Assembly: GCF_017562075.2 (NCBI RefSeq)
Contig: NC_054083.1
Location: 22,751,428 to 22,815,427 of the forward strand
From: Anopheles merus
Taxonomy: Eukaryota > Arthropoda > Insecta > Diptera > Culicidae
Reading direction: 5' to 3'
DNA length: 64,000 nucleotides
The first letter of the stretch is position 1; every line of letters begins with the position of its first letter. This document shows positions 25,801 through 39,100 of the stretch, one piece after another. Below the pieces are notes generated by a model, which did no database searches, was not told the origin of the DNA, and saw only the letters and a program-made list of their open reading frames with translations. Position numbers and translations under genes: made by a program.

Positions 25801-27922
25801 AATTGACTTTATGGATATTATTTCATGGAAGATTGCTAGTTTTCGGTTCTACACAGCAAGCAAATATAATTGAATACGTTGAAATCGGTCCTAAAAATAC
25901 ATTTTTCAGTTCATCCACCAGCTAGACACTATTACGATAAGAAACGTATTCAAAAAGAGAAACAACAGTGGGAAGAGGCCTCACCGCTAAGCACATTTGC
26001 ATAATTTGCATAATTGACATTTTATACGAATGTCGTAAAATAATACGCAGAAAACAGGGAAATGCTTTTTTCTCGATTCCTTTTTGCGCGACCCGAAACA
26101 ACAATCCACAAATAGATCACATTTCACATGGAAACTAGGCAGTCGGGCAGGGGGTCGTGTTCACTCCCGTTCGCAAAAGACGATTGACTGACAGACGCTG
26201 AGTGTATCCTTAGGATCAAATTTACAAACCGAGAGATTTCTTTTCCTTTTCGATTTTCCCGCTATCTTGCATCGTTTGGAGCGCGTTTTATGCATTTGAA
26301 TAAAAACGAGCTAAAACATTAGTTTGCATGTTTATGTTCCGATACTGCTCTTGCCTCTTATGTGCTTACAAACCGTCCCAGTCACACACACACATATACA
26401 CACACATGGGATTTTGGACGTACCGTGTTCCTGGTTTTTTTCTTCTTATCTCTTGCTCTCTTTTTCCCTTGTGTCAGTGTCTGATTCGTTCGATCGAGTT
26501 ACAACCCAATACTCCGGACGGCGCACCGAAACGAGCCCCCGAGAATTTCGTTCCGGTAGTTTGCATTCCAAAACCGAGCACGGGAACAAAGGAATCGTGC
26601 GCAAGTGTCTGTCTGTCCTGCTTGCGGAGGAAACGCTTGCGTAACAGTGTTGTGAACCGTGCCGTAGTGCCATCGAGTGGCCCATTCGGGGGAACTACCG
26701 AGCGACTCAGTCACGCGGCAGGAGGACGCAAACACCACACTACTGTTTCGGGACATTTTTTGGGCGGCGGGGGTGCACCATCTCGCGATGCTCTTCGGAA
26801 CCCTCTGCTGTGAGGAGTGTTGTGTAAGACTCAGTGTTATGCGCTAAGGCACACCAAGCTTGTCCAGATTGTACGAACCCGAAATGAAGGACTATTTTGG
26901 AAGGACGATCGCTGTGTGTAACGTGCAAGGGAGTGTGATTCTAAGAGTGTGTGTGTGTGTGTGTGTGTAAAACCACTAAGCAGAGGCAGAGTAGAGAGGG
27001 TGCGACTCTATAAAATTCCATCACCAAGTTCGGAGATTGAGTTGCCAACGCTTTTCCATCCGATGGTGAAGGTGAAAGCTGGTGTGGCCCCTGTGTGCTA
27101 GTAGAACAAAGAGGGCATTAAAGCGTTGGGTTCTGGATGGGGCGGAACTTCTGGGCCCACAGTGGGTGACTCATGGCTAACGGGTGTATGTGTGAGTGTG
27201 TGCGTGCTGCCGTTTCGTGTACAGCACTATCTGTACCCATACAACTTCATCAGGCGTTGGTGGTGTCCGTTTCGGGCGGAAATTTTTGGACCAAATACTT
27301 TCGGACCACCACGCTTGTTGCTTCCACTGACGCTGGTCGCCCGGTTGTATCCGTTTCCGAGTTGGTCGAGTATGTGAAAATGCTTCAGGGTGGACCGTAG
27401 TTGGGGATGCAGCCGAAATGGCGAATGTAACGAGTGGCGGGGGAGCAAATATTTGAACAAAAGAGAGGTTTTTAGCTTTGCTGGGTGCATTTATCAGTCA
27501 ACGCATCAGCAGCAGCCAATCAGGCTGTAGCGGCGCGCTGCCCCCCGGAACCAATCTGCCAAAGCAAAACAAAGCGAGCGAGAAAGTTTTTCTTTGTGTG
27601 GGGAAGCTTAGTCCACTTAACCTTAACTGATTATGATGGAATTAAGCTTTCGCTTTGTTTTGAACCGTGAAAGGTGTATGGTTTGTTGCTCTGTTTTCTA
27701 ACAAAAAAAAACCAACGCGCTCATAAAGATTCGAATGGGTGATACCACGCAGAAAATGATAATGGTATATTCATTGGACGTTGGTTGGAGCTATTCGGAA
27801 AAAAAGAGTTCACGTGGTAACAAGCACATCACAGATGTTTGTTAAGCGTATTAGAAAGAATTAGAGTCAAAATTTAAATTTTAATTGAACATTCAAAAGT
27901 TGTGCTTCTTTTTCAATAAGGC
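22809..27922. other. Non-coding host DNA
   Basis: Starts AT-rich and becomes GC-richer from about 23.5 kb, with a distinct island at 26.3-27.6 kb that includes the GT tract at 26947. Chance frames overlap on both strands; none has a domain. A 161-codon frame at 26328-26813 is Ser/Pro/Arg-rich and unconvincing. Confidence 0.5.
26947..26968. repeat. (GT)n microsatellite
   Basis: Eleven GT repeats at the end of a GC-richer block. Confidence 0.92.
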
Positions 27923-28172
27923 GTCATCCATCAATTACGTAACGCAAAAAATGCAAATTTTCGATAAAATCGGTACTATTTCCATGAGTTAAAACAAATT
28001 GGGTTCAAAAGGAATTGTAGTGGCATTACACCTGCTTCCAGCCTTACAGCTGAATCTCGTGTCATTTGCTTCGAATCACGTGTCGTTACCTGTCGTCAAT
28101 TGCAGTTAGTAAGTTTTTGGCAAGTTTTTCCATCCGTTCGTCGTTCTCAGCGTTACGTAATTCATGGATGAC
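27923..28172. mobile_element. 250-bp MITE with 23-bp terminal inverted repeats
   Basis: The first 23 bases (27923-27945, GTCATCCATCAATTACGTAA and three more) match the reverse complement of the last 23 (28150-28172) with one mismatch. Termini of the type GTCATCCAT-AATTACGTAACGC occur, as I remember it, in MITEs of several mosquitoes; that is recollection and was not searched. There is no open frame of note inside, and the target duplication is not clear. Confidence 0.75.
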
Positions 28173-28301
28173 ATTATTGGTGGAGGTCATTCCAATTCTT
28201 AGTAAACGAGTTTTTGAAATAAATAAACTCCTGTATATAGTTAAGTTCTCAATAGCATTTTTAAGATATTTCATCTGATTTGAAGGATCTACTATGATAC
28301 A

Positions 28302-28494
28302 CGGGGGCGGTCCCGTGGTACAGTCGTCACCTCGAACGACTCAATAACATGCCCGTCATGGGTTCAAGCCCAGAATGGACCGTCCCCCCGTAGCAAAGAT
28401 TGACTATCCGTCTACGTGGTAATGAATTAAGCCTCGAAAGTCTGTATAGTCCGGCATGTGCACGTAGGATGTTGCGCAAAATAGAAGAAGAAGA
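28302..28494 (+). mobile_element. tRNA-derived SINE, full-length (copy 2)
   Basis: The head is tRNA-like, with an A-box-like segment at 28314-28326 and a B box GGTTCAAGCC at 28361-28370, as needed for RNA polymerase III. A unique body follows, then a GAAGAAGAAGA tail. An 11-bp duplication, ACTATGATACA, flanks it at 28291-28301 and 28495-28505, the mark of LINE-driven insertion. It resembles the anopheline SINE200 type. The 3' half is of the kind also seen in copies 1 and 4 of this window (GTAATGAATTAAG, GGCATGTCCGCGTAGGA-like). Confidence 0.9.
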
Positions 28495-29021
28495 ACTATG
28501 ATACAGACCAGAAATTGTATTGGTTTGTCGCTCCAAATCGACCCAGGTTTGACTATATTAATTATTTGGGAGATTCAATTACCTTAGAATTGGATTGCAT
28601 GTAAATATTTTAGCTCTAGTCTGTAATTTAAACACTTTTTACTGTTAGTTAAGTTTAGACATAAATTCCTTATTGATATGTCAAGCGGCAGTTCTAAAAC
28701 TCCTGAACAGGGGAATGAATTCTGGCGCATTGCGAATATTTCACAACTTATCTCTTTTGTCATAAATGTACATTGGGGATAAAAAAAACACAAAATCTTA
28801 TGATACCTACATGGAATATGGGCTCAGTATTTTACATAACTCCCTGTTTCAAGAAATGCGTTAAAATTGACAGTAGCACATACCAAACTCAGCATTAATA
28901 TGCTCTCGAACTCTGCTACCCTGCCCAGGTGCCATCGAGCTTTGTGGATCCAGTTGGATGTAATTTTAATTTCTCCTTTACGACCTCTTTACGTACCGCT
29001 ATCGCTCGTGTAAGCTGATAA

Positions 29022-29096
29022 TGTGAGTGAGCGTGTATGTGTGTGTGTGCGTGTGTATGTTTGTGTGTGTATGTGTGTGTGTGTGTGTATGTGTGC
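29022..29096. repeat. Interrupted (TG)n tract
   Basis: About 75 bp of TG with CG, TA and TT interruptions. Confidence 0.9.
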
Positions 29097-32000
29097 AGCG
29101 CAGTTGTTTGACGCAGCTAAACGACTTGCGACATGCGTTTTATACTACCGTGTCGTGTGGTCGTGTGCGCGCAGTTTATTAGCGCGCTTTCAACACTTGC
29201 ACGTACACGAATACACGAATCGTACATTTGCCCTTACAAACTGCCCCTCTCACTCTGACTCACTGCTTCTTCGCAACAAAAAGCACACAATGCAGCAACG
29301 TTTTGTAGAGCCGTCGTAACGGGCCGGCGCCGGCATAGGGGTTTCGTCGTCTGGGTGGGCTGCCAGAAACGAGTCGCCGGAAAATTGCTATTGAAAATTT
29401 AATAGCTGCATTAGTTTTTATGCGTTATTGATTAGCGATTAAGGGTGTGAAGCTTCCCTTTGCCAGTATGGATTCGGGCGAAAAGTGGCCTCATATGTTT
29501 GTGTGTGTGTGTATTTGCGTATGTGTGTAAAATGCGTTTCCGCAATGCATAACGCGTTTCCAGCGAGATATTCATCCCGCGTTTGAAAAATCGATATTGG
29601 GAATCATGAATCTCGTAGCCCACAGGAAATTGCATCAGCGCGCGTTGATGATGGCGTACCAGAAACGGGAGTGCACGTGCAGTGTAGCAGGAAACAATAT
29701 TTTTTTCTAGCTACAAAAAAGTGTGATATCTCAACCGGATGACATCATCGAGCTAGATCACGAAGCACCAAGAAATCAATTTCGATTATCTTTTCTCGTT
29801 TCACGGATTGGTAATTGCAGAGATGCATCCGGATAGGGCGGTTTATTTTTTATATGTTTATGCTTTCCCATTGGGTGCAACAGATTGCTTTGCAATATGG
29901 TAGTGATGGGAGTTTGGGTTCTGATTAGATTTGATCGAATTGAAATCTTGCTGTGCATGTCCAGAACCCGTTTCCCATTGGGGGCGTGATCGTTCCGAGA
30001 TGGCTGGATATAATTTCGGAGAATGAGGTTAAGACCTGTTCCCTCTCTAACGTTATTTTAAAGCACTTTGCATAGAATTGCACAACAATTTCCCCAAACG
30101 GGAGTTGTTGTGCGACTCTTCAATGGTTATCTTCTTCCAATTTTCGAGCAACGATTTATCAGCCGAGTTTTTGCATTTATCAAGCACACATTTAGATGCG
30201 GTCCATCCGATAACCTCTTCTCCCCCATTGGGCTGCTTATTCAAATGTTTGATAAAGTCGTTATGCGTACCGAAGATAAACCTTCCCGCCGATAGAAGTG
30301 GTTCGTCGTTTTCCCGCGACTGCTCAATTCGCTTATCAAAGCAGCATCATCGCAGCCCAACGAATGGTCTGTTTTGCTTCTTTTTCTTTTTTTTTGTTCT
30401 GTCCTCCTCCCAAGAGTCGGCCGTTCGGCGTAAAATAAACACCCAAATACGCACGCCCACCGTTCGACGGTCTGTCGGTCTGGAGATAATTCCAATCTTG
30501 CTTACCTCACCGCCGCCGGCTCGCGAAACAGTCCAAAACGCCGGCTTCTGAAGTCTGAATGTTGATTAAAAGGCCCACCGAGCGGAACGGCATAAATGGA
30601 GTTTATGCTCTCCCGGTAGATACCTTTTTTCCATAAATTATCTTTTCCCACCGAACGGAAGGGCAGCCAGACGGGGGTGCCAGGTGGAGATGGCCAAAGC
30701 GGATGCGGTGCTTCGCTCGTTTGTGTGCGCGCGATGCGTGCAAATTGGATGGATTGTGGTGGTTCTGTTTTTCACGCCACACGCGTGCGTGCATGCGCAG
30801 GAGGGGGAGGAAGAGGAGGAGGAGGAGGAAACGGTTGCGATGTTCTTTTTTTAAAGGATGCTTCGGATTATGTACAAATTATGTTGCGTTTTTCGTTTTT
30901 ACGGGTTGCCTTCAACGACGGTTGTTTTGCAACTTTTTTATTTGTGTGAGCTGGATCGAATACACTGCTCGGTGAATTACTGCCCGTGAAACGAATGAAA
31001 CACCCCCTCCACGGTGGTGGGAAAATGTTGCACAAATAAAAGAAATTGTAACAGTATTGCATTTTTTTTTAGCATTTCAAAATGAAGTGTTGTGCTTTGT
31101 TTTGAATTTTGACAGTGTAACCAATTTTTGGGCAAGTTTGACTGATAAAAGAATTGTTTGACAAATAAATGCTTATGAAACTAGGAATGATGACGATGGC
31201 ATTTGAAAGGTTTGCTTCTGACAATGAAAATTTAGTTAGGCATGATTGAAGTAGATGTTATTTTAATACGAAGCCACATAATAAATGAATATTATTAAAA
31301 CGTGATTCATATGGTCAGATTATGAGCGAAGAAAGTTGTCTGACGTAAGAACAGTCTGTATTTTTACGATTTCAAATTCAGATGTATACTTCAGGCGTAC
31401 TTCAAACGTTATGGCTACAATTTTTCGTTATGGTTTATATTTACCCTCCCGTTAAGACCTGTTTTGCTTCGGTTATTTTTCTTCTGCTTCTGCCCGATCT
31501 CATTGGAATTGTATGAACCACCAGGCGCATCCATTAGTACTTGCTTCACTTACCGTTTGTTGTTTATTTACTTTGTATGCTGTCCCTCGACGAGTGGCTC
31601 ATTCATTTTTGTTGCCTCCCGAGGTGGTCAGTCCATACGCGCCACGGTCCAAAGAAAACAGTGCCACATGGTCGCTACAAAATATTTCAAACTGCTACAA
31701 TGTTGTTTTTATTTCGTACCGCTGTGGACGTTTTCCGGTTGGTGGTAGAGTTTTACTTTTGGCTTGTTTTGTGTTTTTTGAGAGTTTGGTGAAACAGCGG
31801 TTGGTTTATGGTTTTTTTAATCAGAAGGAATGATTTTTGCTGTATTGTTTATACCGCTTTCTTCTGTGTGAGTTCGATATTATTCTAAAACAACTCAAGT
31901 GGTATGGCCAACTAGCCTGTTCTTACAAGAATTTGAACAGAACAGAAAAGGTTGTTGTGCATTAATCCACTGGACATTCTTTATTATATTTTATCAGTGC

Positions 32001-33821
32001 TAATGGTTTCAAACTTTTCAAAGCACAAGGTATATAAAAAATACCAACATTAAAAAGTAAAATGACAAATAATTACAAAAAATGATGCTTCAAAAAACAC
32101 GTGTACCTTTACCCACAGTTCCATTATGGCCATTGTACGATGCCGCGAAAAACACATAAAACAACCATTTCTCAACGTTATTTGACGCCTTGCTCATGTT
32201 CATCTGGAAAACAAATCACACCAAACATCGATTTAATAACTGCTGCACATCTTGGCAGTCGCAATAACACAAGCTCCGCCTTTCCAGCCTGCCAAATTGC
32301 TGTTTTCTATCCATTTCACTGAATCCATTTCGACTTAAAATAACTCTTGAAGGACACCGAAGCCGAAACGTGAAGGTGCCACCTATTGCTGCTACCGGCA
32401 CTTCCAATGAACCAAGCAAAAAACAACAAGATAACCGATTCCTCCAAACACTCCCGGTGACAGAAAATTGATTCGCTCAATCAATCATAGCCGGCCTCCA
32501 ACATGGAACGGGGCTGTAATTGAGTGTGTATGTGAGTGTGTATCTTTTGTGTATGTGTGCCATACCTCCCCACCACTTGTCTATTTTGGAGCCAAACCCG
32601 TCGAAACTAGCTTGTTGACATGTGTTTTTCTTCGGCAACCCGTCATCCACTTTCTTTGGCAGCTTGGCCTTTCTCTCCCACTCTCATTCCCTTCCCTCAT
32701 CGTTGTTCCACCGGTACCGATTGGCCCCATCGAATGCAGGAGCTTAGTTTGCGAAGGTTTCGCTTCTTCATTTATGGATGAGGCGGATTGGAGGAGGGTG
32801 GGAGCGGAAGAACCTTCGTCAGGTTTTTGATGATGATGTCCACGCGAACGATCATATCGTTCCGGCACGAGCATCGACGCCTGCCACACCATACGCTTCA
32901 TGAGCCGTGAATGAGTGGTGTTTGTATGTGTGTGTGATCGTTAGCTGTTATTTTTTTTGATAAACACATGCAAGTACAAGCATGTGTGGAAAAAAGGGCA
33001 TTTGCTTTTGGTGGCACTTTGGAGCCAGGTTTAATTTCGTTTTCTTTTTGTCGTGGCAATAAAATACGCTACGCTATAAATCCATCCTTTTACGTCTAAA
33101 CTACAGGCCCTAACAGGCCCCCCGCACGTTACATTTACACAGTAGCGCAAATAAATACATCAAATAAAACATCACCGCCGCCGGCTGGTCAGGTGACGTC
33201 GAACGGTGGAAAAGTGAAAATATTTTAGAAACCAACGCAAACTCTTCCTCACCCCCCCTCCCCCTTCCTTTCCCTCCCAAAGATCATGCGCAACTGGGTT
33301 AAAGCGTCGCGCTCAGCCGCGCAACGCACGGGTGGCGACGATATCAACGCGGGCGCGCTAGGTGGCGGTGGAGTGTCGCAAAAATTTATATTTAAATTTC
33401 ATCCGTCCACGGCCGCCACCGCAACGTGTCGCACCACACCGACCATGTACATGTGTGTATGTGTGCATTTTTTGGTATTTATTTTACTCGGGTTTATATT
33501 AAAGCAGTCGTGCGGGGATCGGTCGATGTATTCGGTACTCGCGTTGTACCTACATGTGGCCTTCTATAAGCTGCCCGCCCATTTGATACACCTTCTCCAC
33601 CTGCCACCTGGGAACAAACCTCTCGAGCAAACACGGTTCCAACTGCACATGCCGGCTCGTGATGACATGCCGTTCGCTTGCGCCCGATTGTGTGTGCACG
33701 GTAGCGTGTGAAATATTTAAAATCACCGGCCTGGCCTGGTCCTGCCTGGTGCTGCCGAAAGTGGCCAACACGGGGTGACGAAACGGGAGGAAAAAATCGC
33801 ACAAGTATGATTGCAAAAAAA

Positions 33822-33844
33822 ACACACACACACACACACACACA
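33822..33844. repeat. (AC)n microsatellite
   Basis: Twenty-three bases of AC following an A run. Confidence 0.93.
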
Positions 33845-35085
33845 AACGGCACACGAGGGAAACCGGGCCAATGCTAATGAAAATGCTGTACCGAGCCGAC
33901 ACCGAGCAGGAACAAACACTGAGCGCAAAAAAAACTATCATTACACGCCGAAATACGGAGGCATATTTGAGAGACAGCACGAGTACATAAACATACAGGA
34001 AGAGGGAAAGGAGAAGTTAGAGAAAAATATGATTGCCTGCCAAAAAAAGCCGACCGCACCCCGATGCTACGCAAACGAAATCCCATCGCAGCTGCAGGTC
34101 GCGTTCCTGTACTCATTAATGAATGCCTTTCGGATGCATTGGCAAATATGGGTTAACGGTAGTTTTGTTCTTCTTCTTCGCTTGCATTTGTATGCTCTGC
34201 TGTTGCATGTGCAAGTGTGCCTTTATTCAAGGGTCAGGCTTTTTTATTTCTTGTTTTTTAGTGAATGCAACCTGATGACGGTGCAATAATAGTCTTTTTA
34301 ACTCTTTTCTCCTGCAACCGGTGTTCCGCTGTTTGCAATTGGGGTTTTCCTTTTTTGTTTTGCTTGTTTGCTTGCCTGTTTGCTTTGCTGCATGAATCGT
34401 AATTATCTCTTTGAGTGGAAAATTTATATCAATTACGGGGAAAGTGCACACGACAAATACACGGGATAACATTGTTGGGCTTTAATGGGCTTTTTTCCAT
34501 CCAATATTTGTTGTGCACATGCTTGGTGGGTGGTGTGCTGTTTTTAAGGTACGTTAAAGTTAACCTAAAAATTACCGGGAAACTGGCACCTTAATAAAGA
34601 GACAAGAGGTTTGAATTAAGTCTTAATTCATTAAATAAACTGGTTCCATTGAAATTGTGTTGTATCTGAGTTTTTAAAACGTGTCTTAGCGTAATTGTTC
34701 TCAGTTCCTGAGGTAGCTTCCTTATAAAGTCTTCAGGTTAACATGAAATGCCAAAAAATATATTTGCTGACTTAAGATATTCCTTTTATGGTCAAATGCT
34801 GAAAGTTGAGAAGATTTGTGCACCAAATAATGCTAATAATGCTTTTGATATAGCTTCTTTTATATTTATATTACGCCTAAATCAACATGGTTTAATAGAC
34901 TACCGATAATGTATGATTTTGATTTTGGTCGCGATTATGTATAGATATTTCTATCAACAAAAAACAACATATGATCTATAAGTTTCGACAGAAGGTATGT
35001 GTTCTGGCAGAAGGAAAGAAATTATTGCTGAGAATTGTGGATGAAACTTTCCTGCTATCAAGACATGGAATGATCCGATCGGTAA

Positions 35086-35296
35086 TCAACCGCCTATGAA
35101 CTGATCGGTCGTCAACTCGTACGACTTAACAACATTACCGTCATGGATTCAAGCCCCGAATAGACCGTGCCCCCCTACGTAGGACTGACTTTCCTGCTAT
35201 GGTAACAATAAGTAACTGAAAGCCAAGCTCACTTCACTAGTGCGTACAGGCAGGCCTTGACCGACAACGGTTGTTGTGCCAATGAAGAAGAAGAAG
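35086..35296 (+). mobile_element. tRNA-derived SINE, diverged, second 3' type (copy 3)
   Basis: It carries a degraded A-box region near 35105, a B box GGATTCAAGCC at 35145-35155, and the body TACGTAGGACTGAC. It ends GACAACGGTTGTTGTGCC followed by GAAGAAGAAGAAG. The 3' half matches copy 5 and not copy 2. It lies directly before decayed reverse-transcriptase DNA and may have inserted into it. I saw no clear target duplication, so the left edge is approximate. Confidence 0.8.
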
Positions 35297-35900
35297 ACCA
35301 CTTCTTTAATATAAAAAGTAGAGCCAATATGACTTTTGGGTTGGTACGTAAAATGACGAGTTAATTCATTGGTCCTATGTGTATGTGCATGATATTTGTT
35401 AGTTACGTTCGTTCTATAGCAGAGTTCTCTTCTACAGTGTGGTGTCCTTATGCAGATCGCTGGATAACACAAATTGAAAAAGTGTAAAACAATAAAACTA
35501 AACTTGCTGTACGCCTTCTGAGATGGCTGAATAGTTTGGAGCTTTCCTATAGATCGATGCTTTTAGGTTTAGAAAGCTTAGTAAATGGTCGGGAAAAAGC
35601 AAAAGTTTCTTGAGCAAATTGTTAAATGGAGAAATAGATGCGCCAAGACTTCGTAATAAAATAATTCAAGTTCCAAGATCTAGTTCAAGACACAACACTT
35701 TCGTACAAGTGCAGCGTAGCAATAATATCTACGCATCAAATGAACCAATACCTACCATGGCACGCAGTTTCGAATTAAACGAATCAATTAGGTCCTTCGT
35801 TTTTCGATTATTTGTGCATCTATTAGCAATAGGTTAGATATTATTGTATTGTAATATTGTTAGATATTTTTGTATTTTATATCGATCTCAAACATGTACA
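35297..35900 (+). pseudogene. Decayed non-LTR retrotransposon, C-terminal part of reverse transcriptase
   Basis: In one frame, from about 35326 to 35609, the translation contains FGLVRK, then IFVSYVRSIAEF, SSTVWCPYADRWITQIEKV and LAVRLLRWLNSLEL. This is the pattern found after the catalytic domain in insect LINE reverse transcriptases. There are in-frame stops at 35362 and 35485. Between about 35590 and 35607 the frame shifts and continues as SFLSKLLNGEIDAPRL, IIQVPRSSSRHNTFVQVQRS and NEPIPTMARSF, to a stop near 35835. An AT-rich tail with AAATAAATAAATT follows. It is a dead fragment; the clade (Jockey/CR1/RTE-like) is not resolved. Confidence 0.8.
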
Positions 35901-36027
35901 AATAAATAAATTAATTTATAACAGAGTATATGTTAAAAAACAAGCTTTCAAGCTTTGCAACCAATCCTGAGGATTTTAAAAATGATTGAGTTGAGCTTGT
36001 TCAATTAATGCATTTGATTCTGACTTC

Positions 36028-36130
36028 CAAGGATTGACTATTCGGCTACGTGGTAATGAATTAAGTCTCGAAAGCCTGTATAGGCCGGCATGTCCGCGTA
36101 GGACGTTACGCCAAATAGAAGAAGAAGAAG
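36028..36130 (+). mobile_element. 5'-truncated SINE, 3' half only (copy 4)
   Basis: This is the last 100 bp or so of the copy-2 type: GATTGACTATTCGGCTACGT, GTAATGAATTAAGTCTCG, GGCATGTCCGCGTAGGACG, and a tail of GAAGAAGAAGAAG. The tRNA-like head is absent, as expected from incomplete reverse transcription. No target duplication was found. Confidence 0.82.
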
Positions 36131-39100
36131 ACATTTTTCTAGCTTGTAATCTCCATTACAAAATCAACCTTTTACCATTCATGTACACCTTTCGAGCACC
36201 AAAACAACCAAAAAGGGCTAACATTACCGTACATCCTTGCGCACAGCCCAGACTTGTTGATGGCAATCAATCTTTTGTACGTATCGACAGAAAAAAGCTG
36301 TCCCCTTACGTCCTTTATGGAGAGCTCAAAAGAAGCCATCACAATAAAATGCTGAAAACGAAAAAACAAAAAAATAAACATAATTCGAAACACCCACCAT
36401 CGTTAGGGCCAAATTGCAGCACCACCGTCACCTTCGCCGGCTCGTACGTTTGACAAGTCTCTACATTATACTCCCTCCCCCCCCCCCCCCCACTCCCGCC
36501 AGCATTCGGTCGGTATTGTTCCAACCCGTCCACTCGTCACAGCGCACGGTAGAAGGGTGTTATGTTTTCAATCATTCTTCATGAATAAAACATATCCCTC
36601 GTCCTTTCTGGGTGGTGGAAAAGGTGTGTCCGTTCGGTGTCCCGATGGAACCCACCGAGCCCCGAGCATACAGCAACGGGCACACACGTGAAGGGAATGA
36701 CCCCTCGAGGAATGACACCAACAGGCGATGATGCCCTTTAGTGCGACGGTGCAAACGGAAACGAAAAACCCTCCCGAAACCGGAAGGCGAAAGACATTCC
36801 GCTCTGGACAGGATGGACAGGCGTAACCCGTCCCGTATCTGCTGTCAGCTGTCCCAGCACTTTGACGCAGCATAAATCACACCAGTGTGGCACAAAAACG
36901 CGCCGGTGTGGTATGGCGTATGGTGTGTGGGAGAACGGAACGTGTCTTCCAGAAAAATATGACCTCATACGTGCAATCCATCCAGGCCGAAAATTTGTCA
37001 GCGGGGAAGCTCGCTTAATGAGGACAAGGATGGAAAAATGTTCTCCCCCTGCTCCTGCTTAAAGCAAACCATGTACACACACTCACACAAAGAACCGAAT
37101 GACCGTACATGAATCACATCCATGTTCGAGGCTGGATGTTTCAAGGGGTAAGTTTCCGAAGTTGCGAAGCAGCCGTGTTGGGAGACGATGAGAAAAAATG
37201 ATGCGATTAAATGAGTCTGGCATAGCGGTGGCACAGAACACGAACAGGAAGCAGCGACAAAAACTGGACGACGGAAATAAAACAAAAAACCCACTGGCCA
37301 GCATGGACAGCATGGCATGATGGACGAGAATGAGCAGCGTAAGGAAGTGCGCTCGAATAGGTACAGCGTCTATATTACGTTGTTCATTATCTCTCGTGAT
37401 GGTGGTGGGAGCGCTAAATTGAACGAGAATCGCCCCGAAAAGCGAAAGGAGTAAGACAATAATGGCCAGCGCTTTTGTTCCGTTCCGTGGTTCCGAAGCA
37501 TTCCGGTAAAAGTTAATTTCACAACCATTTTGTTTCGCTTGAAGAATGCCGGCAGGCTAACTTTGATGTAGCACGCTGTTGCTTTAAGCTATTCCCTAGC
37601 TTTTATTGGAGAAAATGACATGAATTTACTCTCCCTCTCTCTCTTTGTTAACTTCTTGCTGCACTTCAAGCCTATTTAGCCTATTATTCAGTGGGAAATA
37701 GTTCATGAAACTAAATTCTTGTAGAAGCATCTGTTCGCAAACCATCCAGTTGTTAGAATACATTGCTCTTGCATTCCTAAAAGAATTGTGATACGGTGTT
37801 CATCAATTTTATCTGTGAGATACGGTATTTCCAAGGCATCTCACCATAAATAAAATTCTTTTCTTGATTAAAAAGTCCCATTCAAACGGCCAACATGTGT
37901 ACGATGCAAGTACGCTGCTCTTTTTTCATGATTCCCAGTTGCTCTACAGCTGCACCATATCATAAAAAAGGGATAACATAAATTGTTTCTACATTGTTCC
38001 GTTCTCCCTCAGCCCATGAATGTCAACTCGGGCAGGCTCTGCATACAAGATAACAAGTAGCGTGCCTTACTCAAGTATAGAGAAGCAAACGGGTGGCGGA
38101 AAGCATGAAGAAAAAAAACAATGCAAGAAAACGAGACAATTACCATAAAAGTTCTATGTGTGCTTTCCCCCTCCCCCTTCCTACTAGAAGCTGGACAATG
38201 TTTAGTCCAATTAAATTAAATGCATATCATATCGTGCTGGTAATAATTTTGCTCCTGACGGAACACAAAGAGTCTGCAGAAAAAGGAAGGACATATTTTG
38301 TTTGTTGCTGCTGTCAGTTGACAGTGCAGGACACTGGCGCACGGCATACGTCTCTCGTTTGCTGCATCATACACATACACACACTCACAAACACATTGTT
38401 TATCCGCAAGGTCGGCTACAATTATGGGGCCGTTCGAAATTCAAGGCTAGCAGATAGTGGCGTATTATTTTTATCCCTTTCCCGAAAAGGTCACAGCGAG
38501 TTCGCGGCGGCACCAAACTCCCATTTGTAGCGTTGTGGGCCTGCCCTGTCCTTCCAATTGCTAGCCAAACGCACCCGGGTGAACTCCATTATAACGGTGG
38601 TGAGCGAATGAAAGCTTCTCGTTTCGATATTTATTATTAATTACACCCCGTCGCCATGTGTTGCGGTGCATTTCTGTGATTGGATTACGGTCCGAGGCGC
38701 TGCTTTGCTGCACACAGGTGTTCCCGGCGCTCTCTCTCTCTATGTTGTGTGTGCTGTTGTTAATTTGCATTTATGGCCACCTGCAGCGATGCATGTTGGC
38801 CTCGGACCACTCTCCATATCTCGCTCCAGATCCGGGCGTTTATGGATGGAGGCTTTCTAGCATTCCACAACCCCGTTGTGCTCTCCGTGCCCAGGTTTCT
38901 TGCTCGAGTGCGCATAATAATCAGCATGTAGAGCTTACTATGCAACCCTACGATTAAGCACACGCATAGCTTCACATGCAAGGAGGGAAAAAATTGAATT
39001 ATTTCGATCAAGCTCCTTCGCCTTTGCAGCCAACATGTTTCTTCTCCCTTGCTGCACAAAACCCGTTCCCCGTTTTGTGGACGACCACCGGTACAGCGAG

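Larger units (their letters stand above)
28506..35085. other. Non-coding host DNA
   Basis: Alternating blocks: AT-rich to 29.0 kb, GC-richer 29.0-31.0, AT-rich to 31.45, mixed to 33.1, a GC-rich island at about 33.2-34.1, and AT-rich to 35.1 kb. TG/CA tracts at 29022 and 33822. No coding exon supported. Confidence 0.5.

Noticed and set aside
28302..28380. tRNA-gene-like segment with A and B boxes
   Set aside because: It does not fold as a complete tRNA and is the head of a SINE with target duplications; the same applies to 46603 and 35086.
33708..34289. 193-codon plus-strand frame
   Set aside because: Runs through an (AC)n tract and is Lys/His-rich at random; no domain seen.
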